A stretch of 64,000 nt of DNA from Bhargavaea changchunensis (GCF_042665595.1 NZ_JBHTCT010000007.1:62001-126000), one strand, 5' to 3'; counted from the first letter of the stretch, positions 1-10,139 are shown. A program made the numbers and translations. Notes: a model not told the origin generated them from the sequence alone.

Positions 1-917
1 ATCTTTCCGCGGACGAATTCCGCAATTGTCGCATTCGCATCGTCATTGATCGTGAGGTCGGTATACGCATAGAGCATCTGGAAGCCTTTTGCCTCCTGCC
101 AGATCGCCTCGTAATGCCTGTTCCGCTCTTCCTCGGTGTCCTCAAGAGCCGAATACATCTTTCTCACATCAAAGCACGGCATGCCGACGATATGTTCGCG
201 GACCCGCTTGCGCAGCGTCGGGAATTCGGCCCTTCTCCTCTCGAGGTCATCCTCGCCCACTTTCGGATTTTCCACCGGCATGACGTATTGGGGCGTCCGC
301 TGGAAGACGGTAAGATGGTCGGCCTCCTTGGAGATGGACGTAATCGCCTGAACACCGCTTGACCCTGTACCGATCACAGCGACCCGCTTGCCCTTGAAGT
401 CAACCGGCTCGTGTGGCCATTGGCTCGTGTGGTATGTCTGGCCCCTGAACTTGTCGAGCCCCGGAATGGCCGGCGCATGCGGAACCGAAACGTTCCCGAT
501 TGCCGGGATAAAGTACTTGGCCGTAACAGTCTGGCCGCCTCCCACATTGACCGACCACGTGTATGCCTCCGGATCATACTTGGCATCCGTGATGCGCGTG
601 TTGAACTGGATGTCTTTCCGGAGATCCAGCTTGTCGGTGACATACTTGATATACGACAGGATCTCGTCCTGTTCCGGATAAACAGCGGACCATTTCCAGT
701 CGCGGTGGATCTCCTCGGAAAACGTATAGCTGTAAAACTCTGCCGGGACATCACATCGGGCTCCCGGATACTGGTTCCAGTACCACGTGCCGCCTACGTC
801 GCTTCCAGCTTCATAAAGCTGGGCAGAATAGCCCGCCTCCCTCAGCAAATGGAGCATGTACAAACCTGAAAACCCGGCACCTACCACAACCGCATCGAAA
901 TCGACCTGCTGATTCAT
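1..917 (-). CDS. Flavin-containing Baeyer-Villiger monooxygenase, 3' end outside window
   Basis: N-terminal 305 codons of a class B flavoprotein monooxygenase, which inserts oxygen next to a ketone using NADPH and FAD. Seen in the translation: an FAD Rossmann motif GAGFSG at residues 15-20, the Baeyer-Villiger fingerprint FRGQTYHTSQWP (FxGxxxHxxxWP) and a second, NADPH-binding Rossmann motif GTGSSG shortly after it. The reading frame is open to the left edge. Family members are about 530-600 residues, so nearly half the protein lies outside. Two ATGs lie 6 nt apart. The inner one (917) is chosen because AAGGGAG at 924-930 stands 6 nt from it but directly abuts the outer one. A cre-like site lies at 972-985, so carbon catabolite control is likely. 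The substrate ketone cannot be told from sequence. Confidence 0.85.
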   Translation of the reverse strand, partial: MNQQVDFDAVVVGAGFSGLYMLHLLREAGYSAQLYEAGSDVGGTWYWNQYPGARCDVPAEFYSYTFSEEIHRDWKWSAVYPEQDEILSYIKYVTDKLDLRKDIQFNTRITDAKYDPEAYTWSVNVGGGQTVTAKYFIPAIGNVSVPHAPAIPGLDKFRGQTYHTSQWPHEPVDFKGKRVAVIGTGSSGVQAITSISKEADHLTVFQRTPQYVMPVENPKVGEDDLERRRAEFPTLRKRVREHIVGMPCFDVRKMYSALEDTEEERNRHYEAIWQEAKGFQMLYAYTDLTINDDANATIAEFVRGK

Positions 918-971
918 CGGCATCTCCCTTCCCTTCCAGTGAGTTTGACAGCCTGCTCTTGAAGCTCTCTT

Positions 972-985
972 TGTATGCGCTTACA
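972..985. promoter_or_regulatory. Candidate cre (CcpA) site
   Basis: The 14-mer TGTATGCGCTTACA is one base from the palindromic consensus TGTAAGCGCTTACA. It sits about 55 bp upstream of the monooxygenase start, where CcpA binding would normally repress. Inference from motif only. Confidence 0.5.
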
Positions 986-1226
986 AAATTCTGCTTTATT
1001 TAGCATCGAACCGTGTTCAGGTATGTGGAAGCCCCCTTTTTGAACCGTATTCCGAATAGCCGCATAGCCTTCGTGTTTTTGATGATAAGGGACAAAGGTA
1101 CTAAAAAGACAGTCCCCGGAATTGGTGAATCATCCCCCGATTGGGGGGTGAAGAGGAAGATTGGCTTGATCGGATCGAATAGAAGACTCTGCCTTTACAT
1201 TTGCTTCATGGAGCAAACCGCCATTC
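986..1226. other. Intergenic region without recognisable gene
   Basis: Part of a 394-bp gap between the divergent monooxygenase and glycerophosphodiesterase genes. Apart from the cre-like site on its left and the PhoP-type box on its right I see no gene, repeat or RNA structure. Confidence 0.5.
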
Positions 1227-1265
1227 CTAACAGTACGTTAATCATCCATTAATCCCCACTTTATA
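1227..1265 (+). promoter_or_regulatory. Candidate PhoP box
   Basis: Four hexamers related to TT(A/T/C)ACA are spaced exactly 11 bp apart: CTAACA at 1227, TTAATC at 1238, TTAATC at 1249 and TTTATA at 1260. A weak -10 element TACACT follows at 1275-1280. This is the arrangement of PhoP-binding direct repeats in Bacillus, and the downstream gene is a glycerophosphodiesterase, a typical phosphate-starvation gene. Confidence 0.6.
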
Positions 1266-1311
1266 TTCGACCCTTACACTGGCATTGAACATACATAAGG
1301 GAGTGGATGAG

Positions 1312-2175
1312 ATGAAGCGCGTGATAACGGTTTTGACAGGGGTCGGCATTGCAATGAGTTCGTTTTCGGGAACAACGGCTGCAGCTCCAGCGAATGATCT
1401 AGGAAGCGTGGTCTCAGTTCAGGAACAGCAGAAAATCATCAATGTCGCACACCGTGGGGCGTCGGGCCATGCACCGGAGAACACGATGGCCGCATACCAA
1501 AAAGCGTTTGAAATGAAGGCGGACTACATTGAGATCGATGTCCAGATGTCCCAGGACGGCGAGCTCGTCATCATTCATGACAACACGGTCGACCGCACGA
1601 CAAACGGGACAGGCACTGTCGGTGAAATGACGTTCGAAGAGCTTCGTCAGCTTGATGCAGGAAGCTGGTTCAGCGAGGACTATGCCGGTGAAAAGATCCT
1701 GACCTTCGGGGAAGTCCTGGATGCATTCCGCGGCAAGATTGGAATCCTGATTGAGCTCAAATCGCCTGAACTATACCCGGGGGTCGAAGAGAAAGTAGCC
1801 GAAGAGCTGATTAAAAGAAATCTCCATAAACCGAACAACGAAAAAGTTGTCATCCAATCGTTCAATCACAAATCGATGCAGAAATCCAAAGAACTTCTGC
1901 CGAGCCTTCCTCATGGCGTCATTGCCGGACCAAGCTGGGCAAATGTAACGGAGGAACAACTGGCTGAATTCGCCACGTACGCAGATTACTTTAACCCGAA
2001 CATGAACATCGTGACGCATGAAATGGTCGATGACGTCCATGAAGCAGGAATGAAAATCTATCCGTACACCTCCCGCTCTCAGGAGCAGGCACTGCGCCTG
2101 TTCGATTTGAATGTGGATGGCATCGTTACGGACTATACGGAGCATGTCTACTATCACCCGGTGAAAAACCACTGA
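1312..2175 (+). CDS. glpQ: Secreted glycerophosphodiester phosphodiesterase (GlpQ-like)
   Basis: Hydrolyses glycerophosphodiesters, such as deacylated phospholipids or teichoic acid fragments, to glycerol 3-phosphate and an alcohol, outside the membrane. The 287-residue product starts with a signal peptide (KR, hydrophobic stretch to about residue 20, Ala-rich end near 25). It then carries the GDPD motifs HRGASGHAPENT (47-58), EIDVQ (74-78) and HD (89-90), covering the catalytic and metal-binding His, Glu and Asp residues. Length matches Bacillus GlpQ. ATG 1312 is chosen because AAGGGAG at 1297-1303 is 8 nt away; a TTG at 1285 has no site. The upstream PhoP-type box suggests induction in low phosphate, giving glycerol phosphate and phosphate scavenging. 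A terminator follows. Confidence 0.88.
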   Translation: MKRVITVLTGVGIAMSSFSGTTAAAPANDLGSVVSVQEQQKIINVAHRGASGHAPENTMAAYQKAFEMKADYIEIDVQMSQDGELVIIHDNTVDRTTNGTGTVGEMTFEELRQLDAGSWFSEDYAGEKILTFGEVLDAFRGKIGILIELKSPELYPGVEEKVAEELIKRNLHKPNNEKVVIQSFNHKSMQKSKELLPSLPHGVIAGPSWANVTEEQLAEFATYADYFNPNMNIVTHEMVDDVHEAGMKIYPYTSRSQEQALRLFDLNVDGIVTDYTEHVYYHPVKNH

Positions 2176-2220
2176 TGATTCAGCCTTAATATTAGCCTCA
2201 GGGATGCTAACATGAACATG

Positions 2221-2257
2221 AAAGAAGGCCTCCGGCGTGCCGGGGCCTTCTTCTTTT
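2221..2257 (+). terminator. Terminator of the glycerophosphodiesterase gene
   Basis: GAAGGCC pairs with GGCCTTC around a G+C-rich inner stem (TCCGGC/GCCGG), followed by TTCTTTT. Confidence 0.8.
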
Positions 2258-2431
2258 GATGCGCTCTGGATGGATAACAGAGGGGAACTATTGGTGGTAC
2301 GCCTTCGAATACCTCACCCGTTTTATTGGTGTGTTTTCTGGTCCGTCATCAGAAAAACAGTTTTAATCGTCTTAAAAAAGAACAGTAACACCAATAGGAT
2401 AGGCGCCACTGCTCATAGTAGATTTTATACT
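2258..2431. repeat. Intergenic region with inverted repeats at the end of the racemase operon
   Basis: TATTGGTGT at 2324-2332 is repeated inverted as ACACCAATA at 2388-2396. Between them, on the minus strand, GTTTTCTG can pair with CAGAAAAC. No clear U-run, so a terminator for the minus-strand operon is possible but not proven. Confidence 0.3.
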
Positions 2432-3556
2432 TTAGACTGTCATCGTCTCATTCTCATACTCTTTAACTTCCAATGTGTATTTATCCAACAGTTCTTCCAC
2501 CGGCTCGTAGCCGATGCCTGGTTGATCTGGAACTGTAATGACCCCATCCGTTACCACAACTTCAGGATTGATGATGTCTTCTGCCCAATACCTCGACGAA
2601 GCCGCTGTATCTCCAGGCAATGTGAAATTGGAAAGTGTCGTTATGGCGATATTATGCGCGCGTCCAATTCCGGACTCCAGCATTCCTCCACACCAGACCG
2701 GAATGTTATGTTCCGCACAATAGTCGTGGATCTTCTTTGCTTCTGTCAGGCCGCCAACCCGCCCAATTTTAATATTGATGATTTTGCAGCTGCCTAGCTT
2801 GATTGCTTTTTTCGCATCTTCCAGGGAGTGGATGCTTTCATCCAGACAGACAGGTGTCTTAATTTGTGCTTGTAGGGTGGCATGATCGATAATGTCGTCG
2901 TGCGCCAGAGGCTGTTCGATCATAGTGAGATTCAAATGATCCAGTTCTTTTAGCAGCTCGACATCATCCAATGTATAGGCGGAATTTCCGTCTGCCATCA
3001 TCGCGATGTCCGGATATTTACTGCGGACTGCACCCAACATTTCTATATCGGTTCCTGGCTTGATTTTAATTTTCATTCGTTTGTATCCTTCTGCAAGATA
3101 CTTCTCGACTGTGTCAATTAGTTTTCCTGAAGACTCCTGGATACCTATACTGATGCCGACATCGATTTGTTTTTTTGTGCCGCCAAGGGCTTCAGCAAGA
3201 GAGATGTTGTTTTCTTTGGCATATAGATCCCAAATGGCACCTTCAATCGCAGACTTCGCCATATTGTTCCTTCGAAACGGCTTAAAGATTTCACTCACTT
3301 CATCCGGATGTTCGATTTCTTCCTTGCTGTATAGCGCCGGAATAAGAAAATCTTCTGCAATGTGCCATGCCGTCTTGACAGTTTCTTCATTGTATAAAGG
3401 ACGGGAATTAACCACGCATTCTCCATAGCCTACATGATTTTCGCTATAGGCTTCCACGATGAAAAATTCTCGCTCTTTCTGCGTTCCGAAGCTTGTCTGG
3501 AAAGGTTCCTTCAGTTCCAACTGCATTCTTCTCAAAACGATTTTTTCAATCTTCAT
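2432..3556 (-). CDS. N-acylamino-acid racemase / o-succinylbenzoate synthase family enzyme
   Basis: Enolase-superfamily protein of 374 residues. Numbering from ATG 3556, the metal ligands are Asp189 (ADGN), Glu214 (IEQP) and Asp239 (LDES). The catalytic lysines are in KIK (162-164) and NIK (263), followed by GRVGG. That is the OSBS/NSAR subgroup pattern. The start at 3556 is preferred over ATG 3565 because AAAGGGG directly abuts 3565 and is 9 nt from 3556. No menaquinone gene is nearby. Instead it is the last gene after oppABCD/F-type genes, with an M20 amidohydrolase on the divergent arm. Racemisation of N-acyl (N-succinyl) amino acids is therefore more likely than menaquinone synthesis, though bifunctional members exist. 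Confidence 0.8.
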   Translation of the reverse strand: MKIEKIVLRRMQLELKEPFQTSFGTQKEREFFIVEAYSENHVGYGECVVNSRPLYNEETVKTAWHIAEDFLIPALYSKEEIEHPDEVSEIFKPFRRNNMAKSAIEGAIWDLYAKENNISLAEALGGTKKQIDVGISIGIQESSGKLIDTVEKYLAEGYKRMKIKIKPGTDIEMLGAVRSKYPDIAMMADGNSAYTLDDVELLKELDHLNLTMIEQPLAHDDIIDHATLQAQIKTPVCLDESIHSLEDAKKAIKLGSCKIINIKIGRVGGLTEAKKIHDYCAEHNIPVWCGGMLESGIGRAHNIAITTLSNFTLPGDTAASSRYWAEDIINPEVVVTDGVITVPDQPGIGYEPVEELLDKYTLEVKEYENETMTV

Positions 3557-3570
3557 CCGGCTCATCCCCT

Positions 3571-4561
3571 TTAATTATATAGATGGCAAGCAACCTGATG
3601 ACCATCAGATTGTTGCAGCATCTCTGGCTTAATGGACTTGCATTGTTCCATGGCAAATGGACACCTTGTATGGAATACGCATCCTGAAGGAGGATCAATT
3701 GGTGATGGAACGTCTCCCTTGATGATGATTCGTTCCCTCCTTTGTTTTCGGTCCGGGATAGGAATCGCAGACAACAAAGCTTTTGTATACGGGTGAAGAG
3801 GGTTTGCAAACAGATCATCTGTCGGTGCCTTCTCAACCATATGCCCGAGATACATGACACCGATTTCGTCTGCAATATGCCGCACAACACTGAGATCATG
3901 AGAGATAAACAGATAAGCCAGCTTGAATTCGTCCTGTATCTCTTCCAGCAGGTTCAGTACCTGGGACTGGATTGACACATCCAATGCCGAGACAGGCTCA
4001 TCCAAAACGATGATGGCGGGATCTACCGCCAGCGCCCTGGCAATGCCGATCCGCTGACGTTGACCGCCCGAAAATTCATGCGGGAAGCGGAAGTATTGGT
4101 CTTCACGGATACCGGTCCGCTTAAGGAGATCCATGGCCCGCTCCATACGATCAGCTTTAGTCCCGATTTTATGAATCTCCATCGGTTCCTCGATTAATTC
4201 ACCGATTCTCTTCTTTGGGTTAAGTGAAGAATGTGGATCCTGGAAAACCATCTGCATCTCTTTGCGAAACCCTTTGAACTCCCGCTGATTTAACTGAAGA
4301 AGGTCTTTCCCCCTATAATTCACCGACCCTTCGGTTGGCTCGATCAACCTGAGAATTGACCGTCCGGTTGTACTTTTTCCGCATCCGGACTCTCCAACGA
4401 GACCCAATGTTCCCTTCTCATACAAGTCAAAATTCACACTTTCAACCGCTTTTACATGACCTTTTAAACGCCCGAAAGGAGATGTGATTGGAAAGTATTT
4501 TTTTAGGTTTCTCACCTGCAAAAGGGGGGTGCCCGTGTCTTTTTGCTCTGTAATTTTTCCA

Positions 4562-4584
<23 letters not shown>
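3571..4584 (-). CDS. Oligopeptide/dipeptide-type ABC transporter ATPase, OppF-like
   Basis: Second ATPase of a peptide-type importer, 337 residues. It has Walker A GESGCGKST, the signature SGGQRQR and Walker B IIVLDEP, and ends with the OppF/DppF C-terminal region containing the Cys-rich CVFHTRCPFAMEQC segment (iron-sulphur-like cysteines common in this family). Start 4584 (MLLQQQ) is chosen because CGGGAGG lies about 9 nt upstream; it overlaps the end of the OppD-like gene by 23 nt, implying translational coupling. Fifth gene of the opp-type operon and followed directly by the racemase. Confidence 0.85.
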
Positions 4585-5581
<997 letters not shown>

Positions 5582-5624
5582 GGTTCATCCCCCCTGACTT
5601 GAATTGTTTGAAAGCTAATCTTTC

Positions 5625-6533
5625 TTACTCTTTCAAAGCTTTATTAGAATGAGGATCCAACAGATCTCGAAGACCGTCGCCGAAAAGGTTCAGTGCCAAT
5701 ACAGCCATAACAATGAAAGCGCCTGGAAAGACGGTCATCCACCATGCGTTATAGATCACGATTTTTCCGTCATACAGGATATTTCCCCAGCTTGGGTCTG
5801 GAGCCGGAACACCTGCCCCAAGGAAACTGAGTGCCGCCTCAAGAATGATCGCAATCGCAAAGACGTACGTAACCTGAACAATCAGCGGCGATACGGTATT
5901 GGGAAGGATATGCCTCCAGATAATCCTCCAGGAACTTGCCCCTTGGGCCCTCATTGCTTCAATATAGGTTTGTTCCTTGATGACCAGAGCCGAAGAACGG
6001 ACAATCCTTGCGACGACCGGTATTTTGGCGAGAGTCACTGCAATCACTACATTGACCGGCTGTGGCCCCAATACGGCCATGATGGCAATGGCAAGCAAAA
6101 TATCCGGAAATGCCATCAGGGCATCACTGATGCGCATCAGAATATGGTCAAGCGCCGAGTAATACGCAGCATATAAACCGATGACCATGCCGATTACTGC
6201 TGTCAAAACGGCTACGGAGAGACCTACCCCCATCGAGACTTGTGCGCCATGTGCAACCCGGCTGAATAAGTCTCTTCCAAAGTTATCAGTCCCGAACCAA
6301 TGCTCGGCAGAGGGCTTTGCCAAACGATTGGCAGGGTCAATCTGCAAAGGGGTAAACTGGCTGATCAATGGCCCGATGAATGCAAATAGAGTCAAGAAAA
6401 TCAGCATGATGGAACCGGCTAAAACTGTCTTGTTCGAAAAGAAACGTTTAACAGCAAGCTGGCGCCGTTCTTTTTTTATATCTTTTTCCAGCGCAACGAG
6501 TTGATTGTGTTGGATAGGCTTTGCTACTTCCAA
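5625..6533 (-). CDS. Peptide-type ABC transporter permease, OppC/DppC-like
   Basis: Integral membrane subunit of about 302 residues with the DppC-type N-terminal segment, six hydrophobic stretches and the EAA loop (EAMRAQGAS...RHILPNT) that docks onto the ATPases. The start is a TTG. Of two TTGs, the inner one at 6533 is 8 nt from AGGAGG, the outer at 6539 only 2 nt, so 6533 is chosen. It follows the OppB-like gene by 16 nt. Confidence 0.85.
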   Translation of the reverse strand: MEVAKPIQHNQLVALEKDIKKERRQLAVKRFFSNKTVLAGSIMLIFLTLFAFIGPLISQFTPLQIDPANRLAKPSAEHWFGTDNFGRDLFSRVAHGAQVSMGVGLSVAVLTAVIGMVIGLYAAYYSALDHILMRISDALMAFPDILLAIAIMAVLGPQPVNVVIAVTLAKIPVVARIVRSSALVIKEQTYIEAMRAQGASSWRIIWRHILPNTVSPLIVQVTYVFAIAIILEAALSFLGAGVPAPDPSWGNILYDGKIVIYNAWWMTVFPGAFIVMAVLALNLFGDGLRDLLDPHSNKALKE

Positions 6534-6549
6534 TGCCAACGCCTCCTAT

Positions 6550-7500
6550 CTATTTACGATTCAGCCGGACCCGTGGATCGACAAGGCCATAGAGCAGGTC
6601 AATAATCAGGTTCAAGAACAGATAAGTGACTGCGATCAATAGAATCGTTCCTTGAATGACCGCATAATCTCTTCTTGTAATAGCGTTGATCACCAGTTGA
6701 CCGATTCCCGGCAGATTGAATACGGTTTCAGTTACAACCGCTCCAGTAATCAATGCACCAAATGTTTCACCCAAGATGGTCAGAATCGGAATCAGCGCAT
6801 TTCTGAAAGCGTGCTTGTAAATCACAACTTTTTGTTTAAGCCCTTTCGCTTTGGCTGTTTTGATAAAATTCATGCTTAAAATGTCAATCATCGAGGAGCG
6901 GGTCATCCTGGCAATGACTGCCGCCTGAATGGTACCCAGCGAAATCGCTGGCAATATCAGATATTTCAAATGCTCCCAAAGTCCTTCACTGAGAGATGTG
7001 TATCCCGCAACCGGCAACCAGTTTAGCTGAACGCCAAATACGAGCATCAGCAGCAAGGCAAGCAAGAAACTAGGAATGGACATTCCAAGCATCGCGATAA
7101 TCATAAATGTCCGGTCGATGCCCGTACCCCTTTTTCTGGCTGCCAATACACCAATCGGAATCGCAAGAAAAATGGACACTCCCTGTGCAAGCAAGGCAAG
7201 TGATAATGTGGGTCCCAAATGACTGGTAAACGCATCAAGAACCGGCTGGTTCATATAAAGAGAGTTGCCCAGATCTCCTTGAAGTGCGTGAAGAGACCAT
7301 TCAAAAAACTGTTGATATATAGGCAGGTTCAACCCCAGCTCTTCTTTAAGGCTTTCGACTTCTTCCGGTGTTGCTTCGGGACCTAACATTACCGCAGCAG
7401 GATCACCAGGTATCATATGAATCAGGAAAAACACAAAAATCGCGACGATGAGGAGAACCGGAATCATCGATAGCAGACGTTTGAGAATATATGCCTTCAA
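6550..7500 (-). CDS. Peptide-type ABC transporter permease, OppB/DppB-like
   Basis: 316-residue permease with the OppB/DppB start (YILKRLLSMIPVLLIVAIFVF), six hydrophobic segments and an EAA loop (KTAKAKGL...HAFRNALIP). The initiation codon is TTG at 7500 behind GAGGGGAG. A perfect hairpin in the 80-nt gap separates it from the binding-protein gene, so permease expression is probably lower than that of the binding protein. Confidence 0.85.
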   Translation of the reverse strand: MKAYILKRLLSMIPVLLIVAIFVFFLIHMIPGDPAAVMLGPEATPEEVESLKEELGLNLPIYQQFFEWSLHALQGDLGNSLYMNQPVLDAFTSHLGPTLSLALLAQGVSIFLAIPIGVLAARKRGTGIDRTFMIIAMLGMSIPSFLLALLLMLVFGVQLNWLPVAGYTSLSEGLWEHLKYLILPAISLGTIQAAVIARMTRSSMIDILSMNFIKTAKAKGLKQKVVIYKHAFRNALIPILTILGETFGALITGAVVTETVFNLPGIGQLVINAITRRDYAVIQGTILLIAVTYLFLNLIIDLLYGLVDPRVRLNRK

Positions 7501-7540
7501 AGTTACTCCCCTCTTCCATGGTTGGAATCATGTAAAATCA

Positions 7541-7566
7541 TTCCCCTATATTTTCATATAGGGGAA
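7541..7566 (-). terminator. Intercistronic hairpin between binding-protein and permease genes
   Basis: TTCCCCTATA and TATAGGGGAA form a perfect 10-bp stem with a 6-nt loop and a short T-rich sequence after it on the minus strand. Such hairpins after a binding-protein gene act as partial terminators or RNA stabilisers. Confidence 0.6.
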
Positions 7567-7580
7567 ATGATGAGAACCTC

Positions 7581-9158
7581 TTATTGATTGATGGACACAT
7601 TCCAGAAGTTTGGACCGGACAGGTTTGTATAACCTTTCAAATCCTTGGAGTAGCCGGATACACGGGAGTTTGTCCCAGTGTTGATAACCGGCAGATCTTC
7701 CCACATCACCTGCTGCAGTTGTGCATACAATTCTTTTGCTTCATCTTGGGAAGCGGCTACATTAATCTCATCCAGCAAACGATCGATTTCTGCGTTATTC
7801 GTCCAACCCGGCCATGCTGTTCCGGAATCAAGGAATACGAACTGGTGCGGAGTGAACGTTGTCGAGAATCCTGTGTAGAACATGTGGTAAGCACCCGGAT
7901 CGTTGCGTCGTTCCAAGAGAGTCGGCCAGTCATAAACATCCAATTTCACATTCATTCCGATTTCCTCCAGCTGTTGCTGAGTGGCAACTGCTGCATTGTA
8001 ATGGTGTTCATAGTCCCGGCTCGTGAGAATGATAATCTCTTCCCCGTTGTATCCGGCCTCTTCAAGTAACTGCTTTGCTTTGTCTACATCCTTTTGGTTG
8101 TAGTTTTCTTTTCCGGCATCTGTGTACCAGTCAGTTTGACTTTCAAGGAAAAGACTCGGGTCCAGATTATAGTAATCTTCTCCAGTGAACGCAGAACTCA
8201 TAATTACTTCCATGTCCAGTGCAGAGTTAACGGCCTGACGGGCCTTCACATCTGTGAATAGACCTTCTTTTTTATTAAAGACCAGCCCTTCAATGCCATA
8301 TGGCCATACATCCACTTCAACTTGCGGATTGCTTTCCACTTGAGGAATCGAGTCGTAGCTCAGCATGTGCGCAAAGTGATATTGTCCGCTCATCAGCCCA
8401 TTTACACGGGTGGATGCATCCGGAACAAACCTCCAATTGATTGCATCAACAAACGCTTCCTTCTTGCCTCCCAGACCATCTGTGGCATCTTCATCCGGCA
8501 CGTAATCTTCAAACTTCTTGAACTGGATGACTTCGTCTTGTTTCCATTCAACGAATTGGAACGGACCGGTTCCGATATATTCTTTGGCGCCTGTAGCTTC
8601 TGCGGATTCTGCTACTTCCTTCGGCATAATGGCCGCAAGGTTACCGACATCAGCCAAGAAGTACATGATCAGAGAAGAGGGTTGAGACAGCTTGAGTTCC
8701 ACCGTATAGTCGTCAGCTGCAACCCATTCGTGCTCTCCAAGTTCAGGTTTGCTTTTTGCCCACTTCTGCATGGATGCAATAACATCCGCAGAAGTCATTT
8801 CTTTTCCATTATGGAATAGGACACCCTCACGCAATTTGAAGGTCACATTTTTATTATCGTCACTTACCTCGAACGAATCAGCCAACTGCGGAATAACCTC
8901 ATAATTTTCATTAATAGTGACGAGGCCCTCGTAAATCACTTTTGCAGCATCTCTTGTTGCTTCAGCAGTTGTTCCATGCGGATCCAGTGTCTGTGGCTGT
9001 GTCGGATACGCAACTTCCAGTGTTCCCCCTGTCTTGACTTCCCCCCCACTTCCTTGTTCCGAGCCCTCGGCCTCTGGTTCGGAATTACCATTACAAGCAG
9101 CGAGAATCAGGACCATCATGAGTAACAGCAACCCGCCAACTTTTGTTTTCACCTTCAC
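7581..9158 (-). CDS. Peptide-type ABC transporter substrate-binding lipoprotein (SBP_bac_5)
   Basis: 525-residue extracytoplasmic solute-binding protein of the OppA/DppA cluster. Lys-containing N-terminus, hydrophobic core and lipobox LAAC (Cys22) show lipoprotein export. A Glu/Ser/Gly-rich linker follows. The SBP_bac_5 hallmark region LDPHGTTAEATRDAAKVIYEGL occurs at about residues 58-79. The start is GTG at 9158 (another GTG at 9152 has equally plausible spacing from GGTGGGG). First gene of the five-gene transporter operon ending in the racemase; the substrate is inferred to be an N-acyl amino acid or short peptide. Confidence 0.87.
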   Translation of the reverse strand: MKVKTKVGGLLLLMMVLILAACNGNSEPEAEGSEQGSGGEVKTGGTLEVAYPTQPQTLDPHGTTAEATRDAAKVIYEGLVTINENYEVIPQLADSFEVSDDNKNVTFKLREGVLFHNGKEMTSADVIASMQKWAKSKPELGEHEWVAADDYTVELKLSQPSSLIMYFLADVGNLAAIMPKEVAESAEATGAKEYIGTGPFQFVEWKQDEVIQFKKFEDYVPDEDATDGLGGKKEAFVDAINWRFVPDASTRVNGLMSGQYHFAHMLSYDSIPQVESNPQVEVDVWPYGIEGLVFNKKEGLFTDVKARQAVNSALDMEVIMSSAFTGEDYYNLDPSLFLESQTDWYTDAGKENYNQKDVDKAKQLLEEAGYNGEEIIILTSRDYEHHYNAAVATQQQLEEIGMNVKLDVYDWPTLLERRNDPGAYHMFYTGFSTTFTPHQFVFLDSGTAWPGWTNNAEIDRLLDEINVAASQDEAKELYAQLQQVMWEDLPVINTGTNSRVSGYSKDLKGYTNLSGPNFWNVSINQ

Positions 9159-9187
9159 ACTTCCCCACCCCTATTAGAGTTTTCGTT

Positions 9188-9217
9188 GATAATATCCAAA
9201 ATCGTTAGAATATTATC
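9188..9217. promoter_or_regulatory. Inverted repeat, candidate RpiR-family operator
   Basis: GATAATAT at 9188-9195 and ATATTATC at 9210-9217 form a perfect 8-bp inverted repeat with a 14-bp spacer, just downstream of the opp-type promoter and upstream of the regulator's own promoter. Confidence 0.5.
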
Positions 9218-9219
9218 AC

Positions 9220-9248
9220 TTGTTTAGGATTATAGTGAAGTGTATAAT
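9220..9248 (+). promoter_or_regulatory. Promoter candidate for the RpiR-family regulator
   Basis: Weak -35 TTGTTT (9220-9225), 17-bp spacer, perfect -10 TATAAT (9243-9248). It interlocks with the opposing promoter. Confidence 0.5.
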
Positions 9249-9257
9249 TCATTTCAA
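9229..9257 (-). promoter_or_regulatory. Promoter candidate for the opp-type/racemase operon
   Basis: On the minus strand -35 TTGAAA (9257-9252), 17-bp spacer, -10 TATAAT (9234-9229). It overlaps the divergent promoter, so the two cannot be occupied together. Confidence 0.65.
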
Positions 9258-9293
9258 TACAAAATGTTGCAAAAACTTTAAAAAGGTGATGAA

Positions 9294-10139
9294 ATGCCTC
9301 CAAAGTATGTCTCGGAAACTGAAATTGCTTTCCCAAGCCTGAGCAAGGGATTGAAGAAGGTAGCGGAAAGCTTGTTACATGATCCTATTACATTCGCAAT
9401 TCATCCGGCTAAGAAAATCGGAAAAATCATTGGTGTCAGCGAAACCATGATTATCCGCTTCTGCCGGTCCATCGGATATGAAGGGTTCAGCCAACTCCAA
9501 GAAGAAGTGCGAAAGGAAATGATGCACTTCAACCAAGGCCCCATATCTGAAACCAGCCATTACGAAAAGAACCCTTATATCCAAAATGTCGAAGAAGACA
9601 TTAAGATTCTGCGAAATAACCTTCAGTATTTGGAACCAGATAGCTTGTCTTCCATTGCAGAATTGATGACTCAAAGTGAACGTGTGATTGTCGTTGGATA
9701 CTATCAATCGCAGGCATTTGCCTATTGGCTGTACTTCAACCTGAACTACATAACCGGAAATGCATATTTGTATCGCCCGGAAATCGATGCGAGACTTCTC
9801 GATATCACCCCGAAAAACTCCTGTGTAGTTGTGTTTTCTTTTTATCGGTACGCGATGGATACCATCCGTTTTGCAGAAGAAGCCAGAAAAAAGGGGATTA
9901 CCGTAATCGTAATCACCGACTCACGAGTATCACCCGCTATAGAATTCGCGGATCATGTAGTCTTGATTAACCTTTCTGATGCTTCGTTATTGAGAAAGGG
10001 CCCTGTAACACTATCCATCGTGAATTCTGTTCTGACTGAAGTTGTAAAGCAAGTCAACCAGTCAGATATTCCTCCAAGTATGTTCAAATATTTTATCAAG
10101 GATGGAGAGAGAAAAAATGACGATTATGACTTCGATTAA
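9294..10139 (+). CDS. RpiR/MurR-family transcriptional regulator
   Basis: 281 residues: an N-terminal helix-turn-helix (about 10-80; KIGKIIGVSETMIIRFCRSIGYEGF) and a C-terminal SIS domain (about 125-255) that in this family binds a phosphorylated sugar or related effector. ATG 9294 follows AAGGTGATG. Divergent from the transporter operon and overlapping the amidohydrolase gene by 23 nt, so it most likely controls both arms through the inverted repeat at 9188-9217. Regulation of an N-acyl amino acid pathway by this family would be unusual; the ligand is unknown. Confidence 0.82.
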   Translation: MPPKYVSETEIAFPSLSKGLKKVAESLLHDPITFAIHPAKKIGKIIGVSETMIIRFCRSIGYEGFSQLQEEVRKEMMHFNQGPISETSHYEKNPYIQNVEEDIKILRNNLQYLEPDSLSSIAELMTQSERVIVVGYYQSQAFAYWLYFNLNYITGNAYLYRPEIDARLLDITPKNSCVVVFSFYRYAMDTIRFAEEARKKGITVIVITDSRVSPAIEFADHVVLINLSDASLLRKGPVTLSIVNSVLTEVVKQVNQSDIPPSMFKYFIKDGERKNDDYDFD

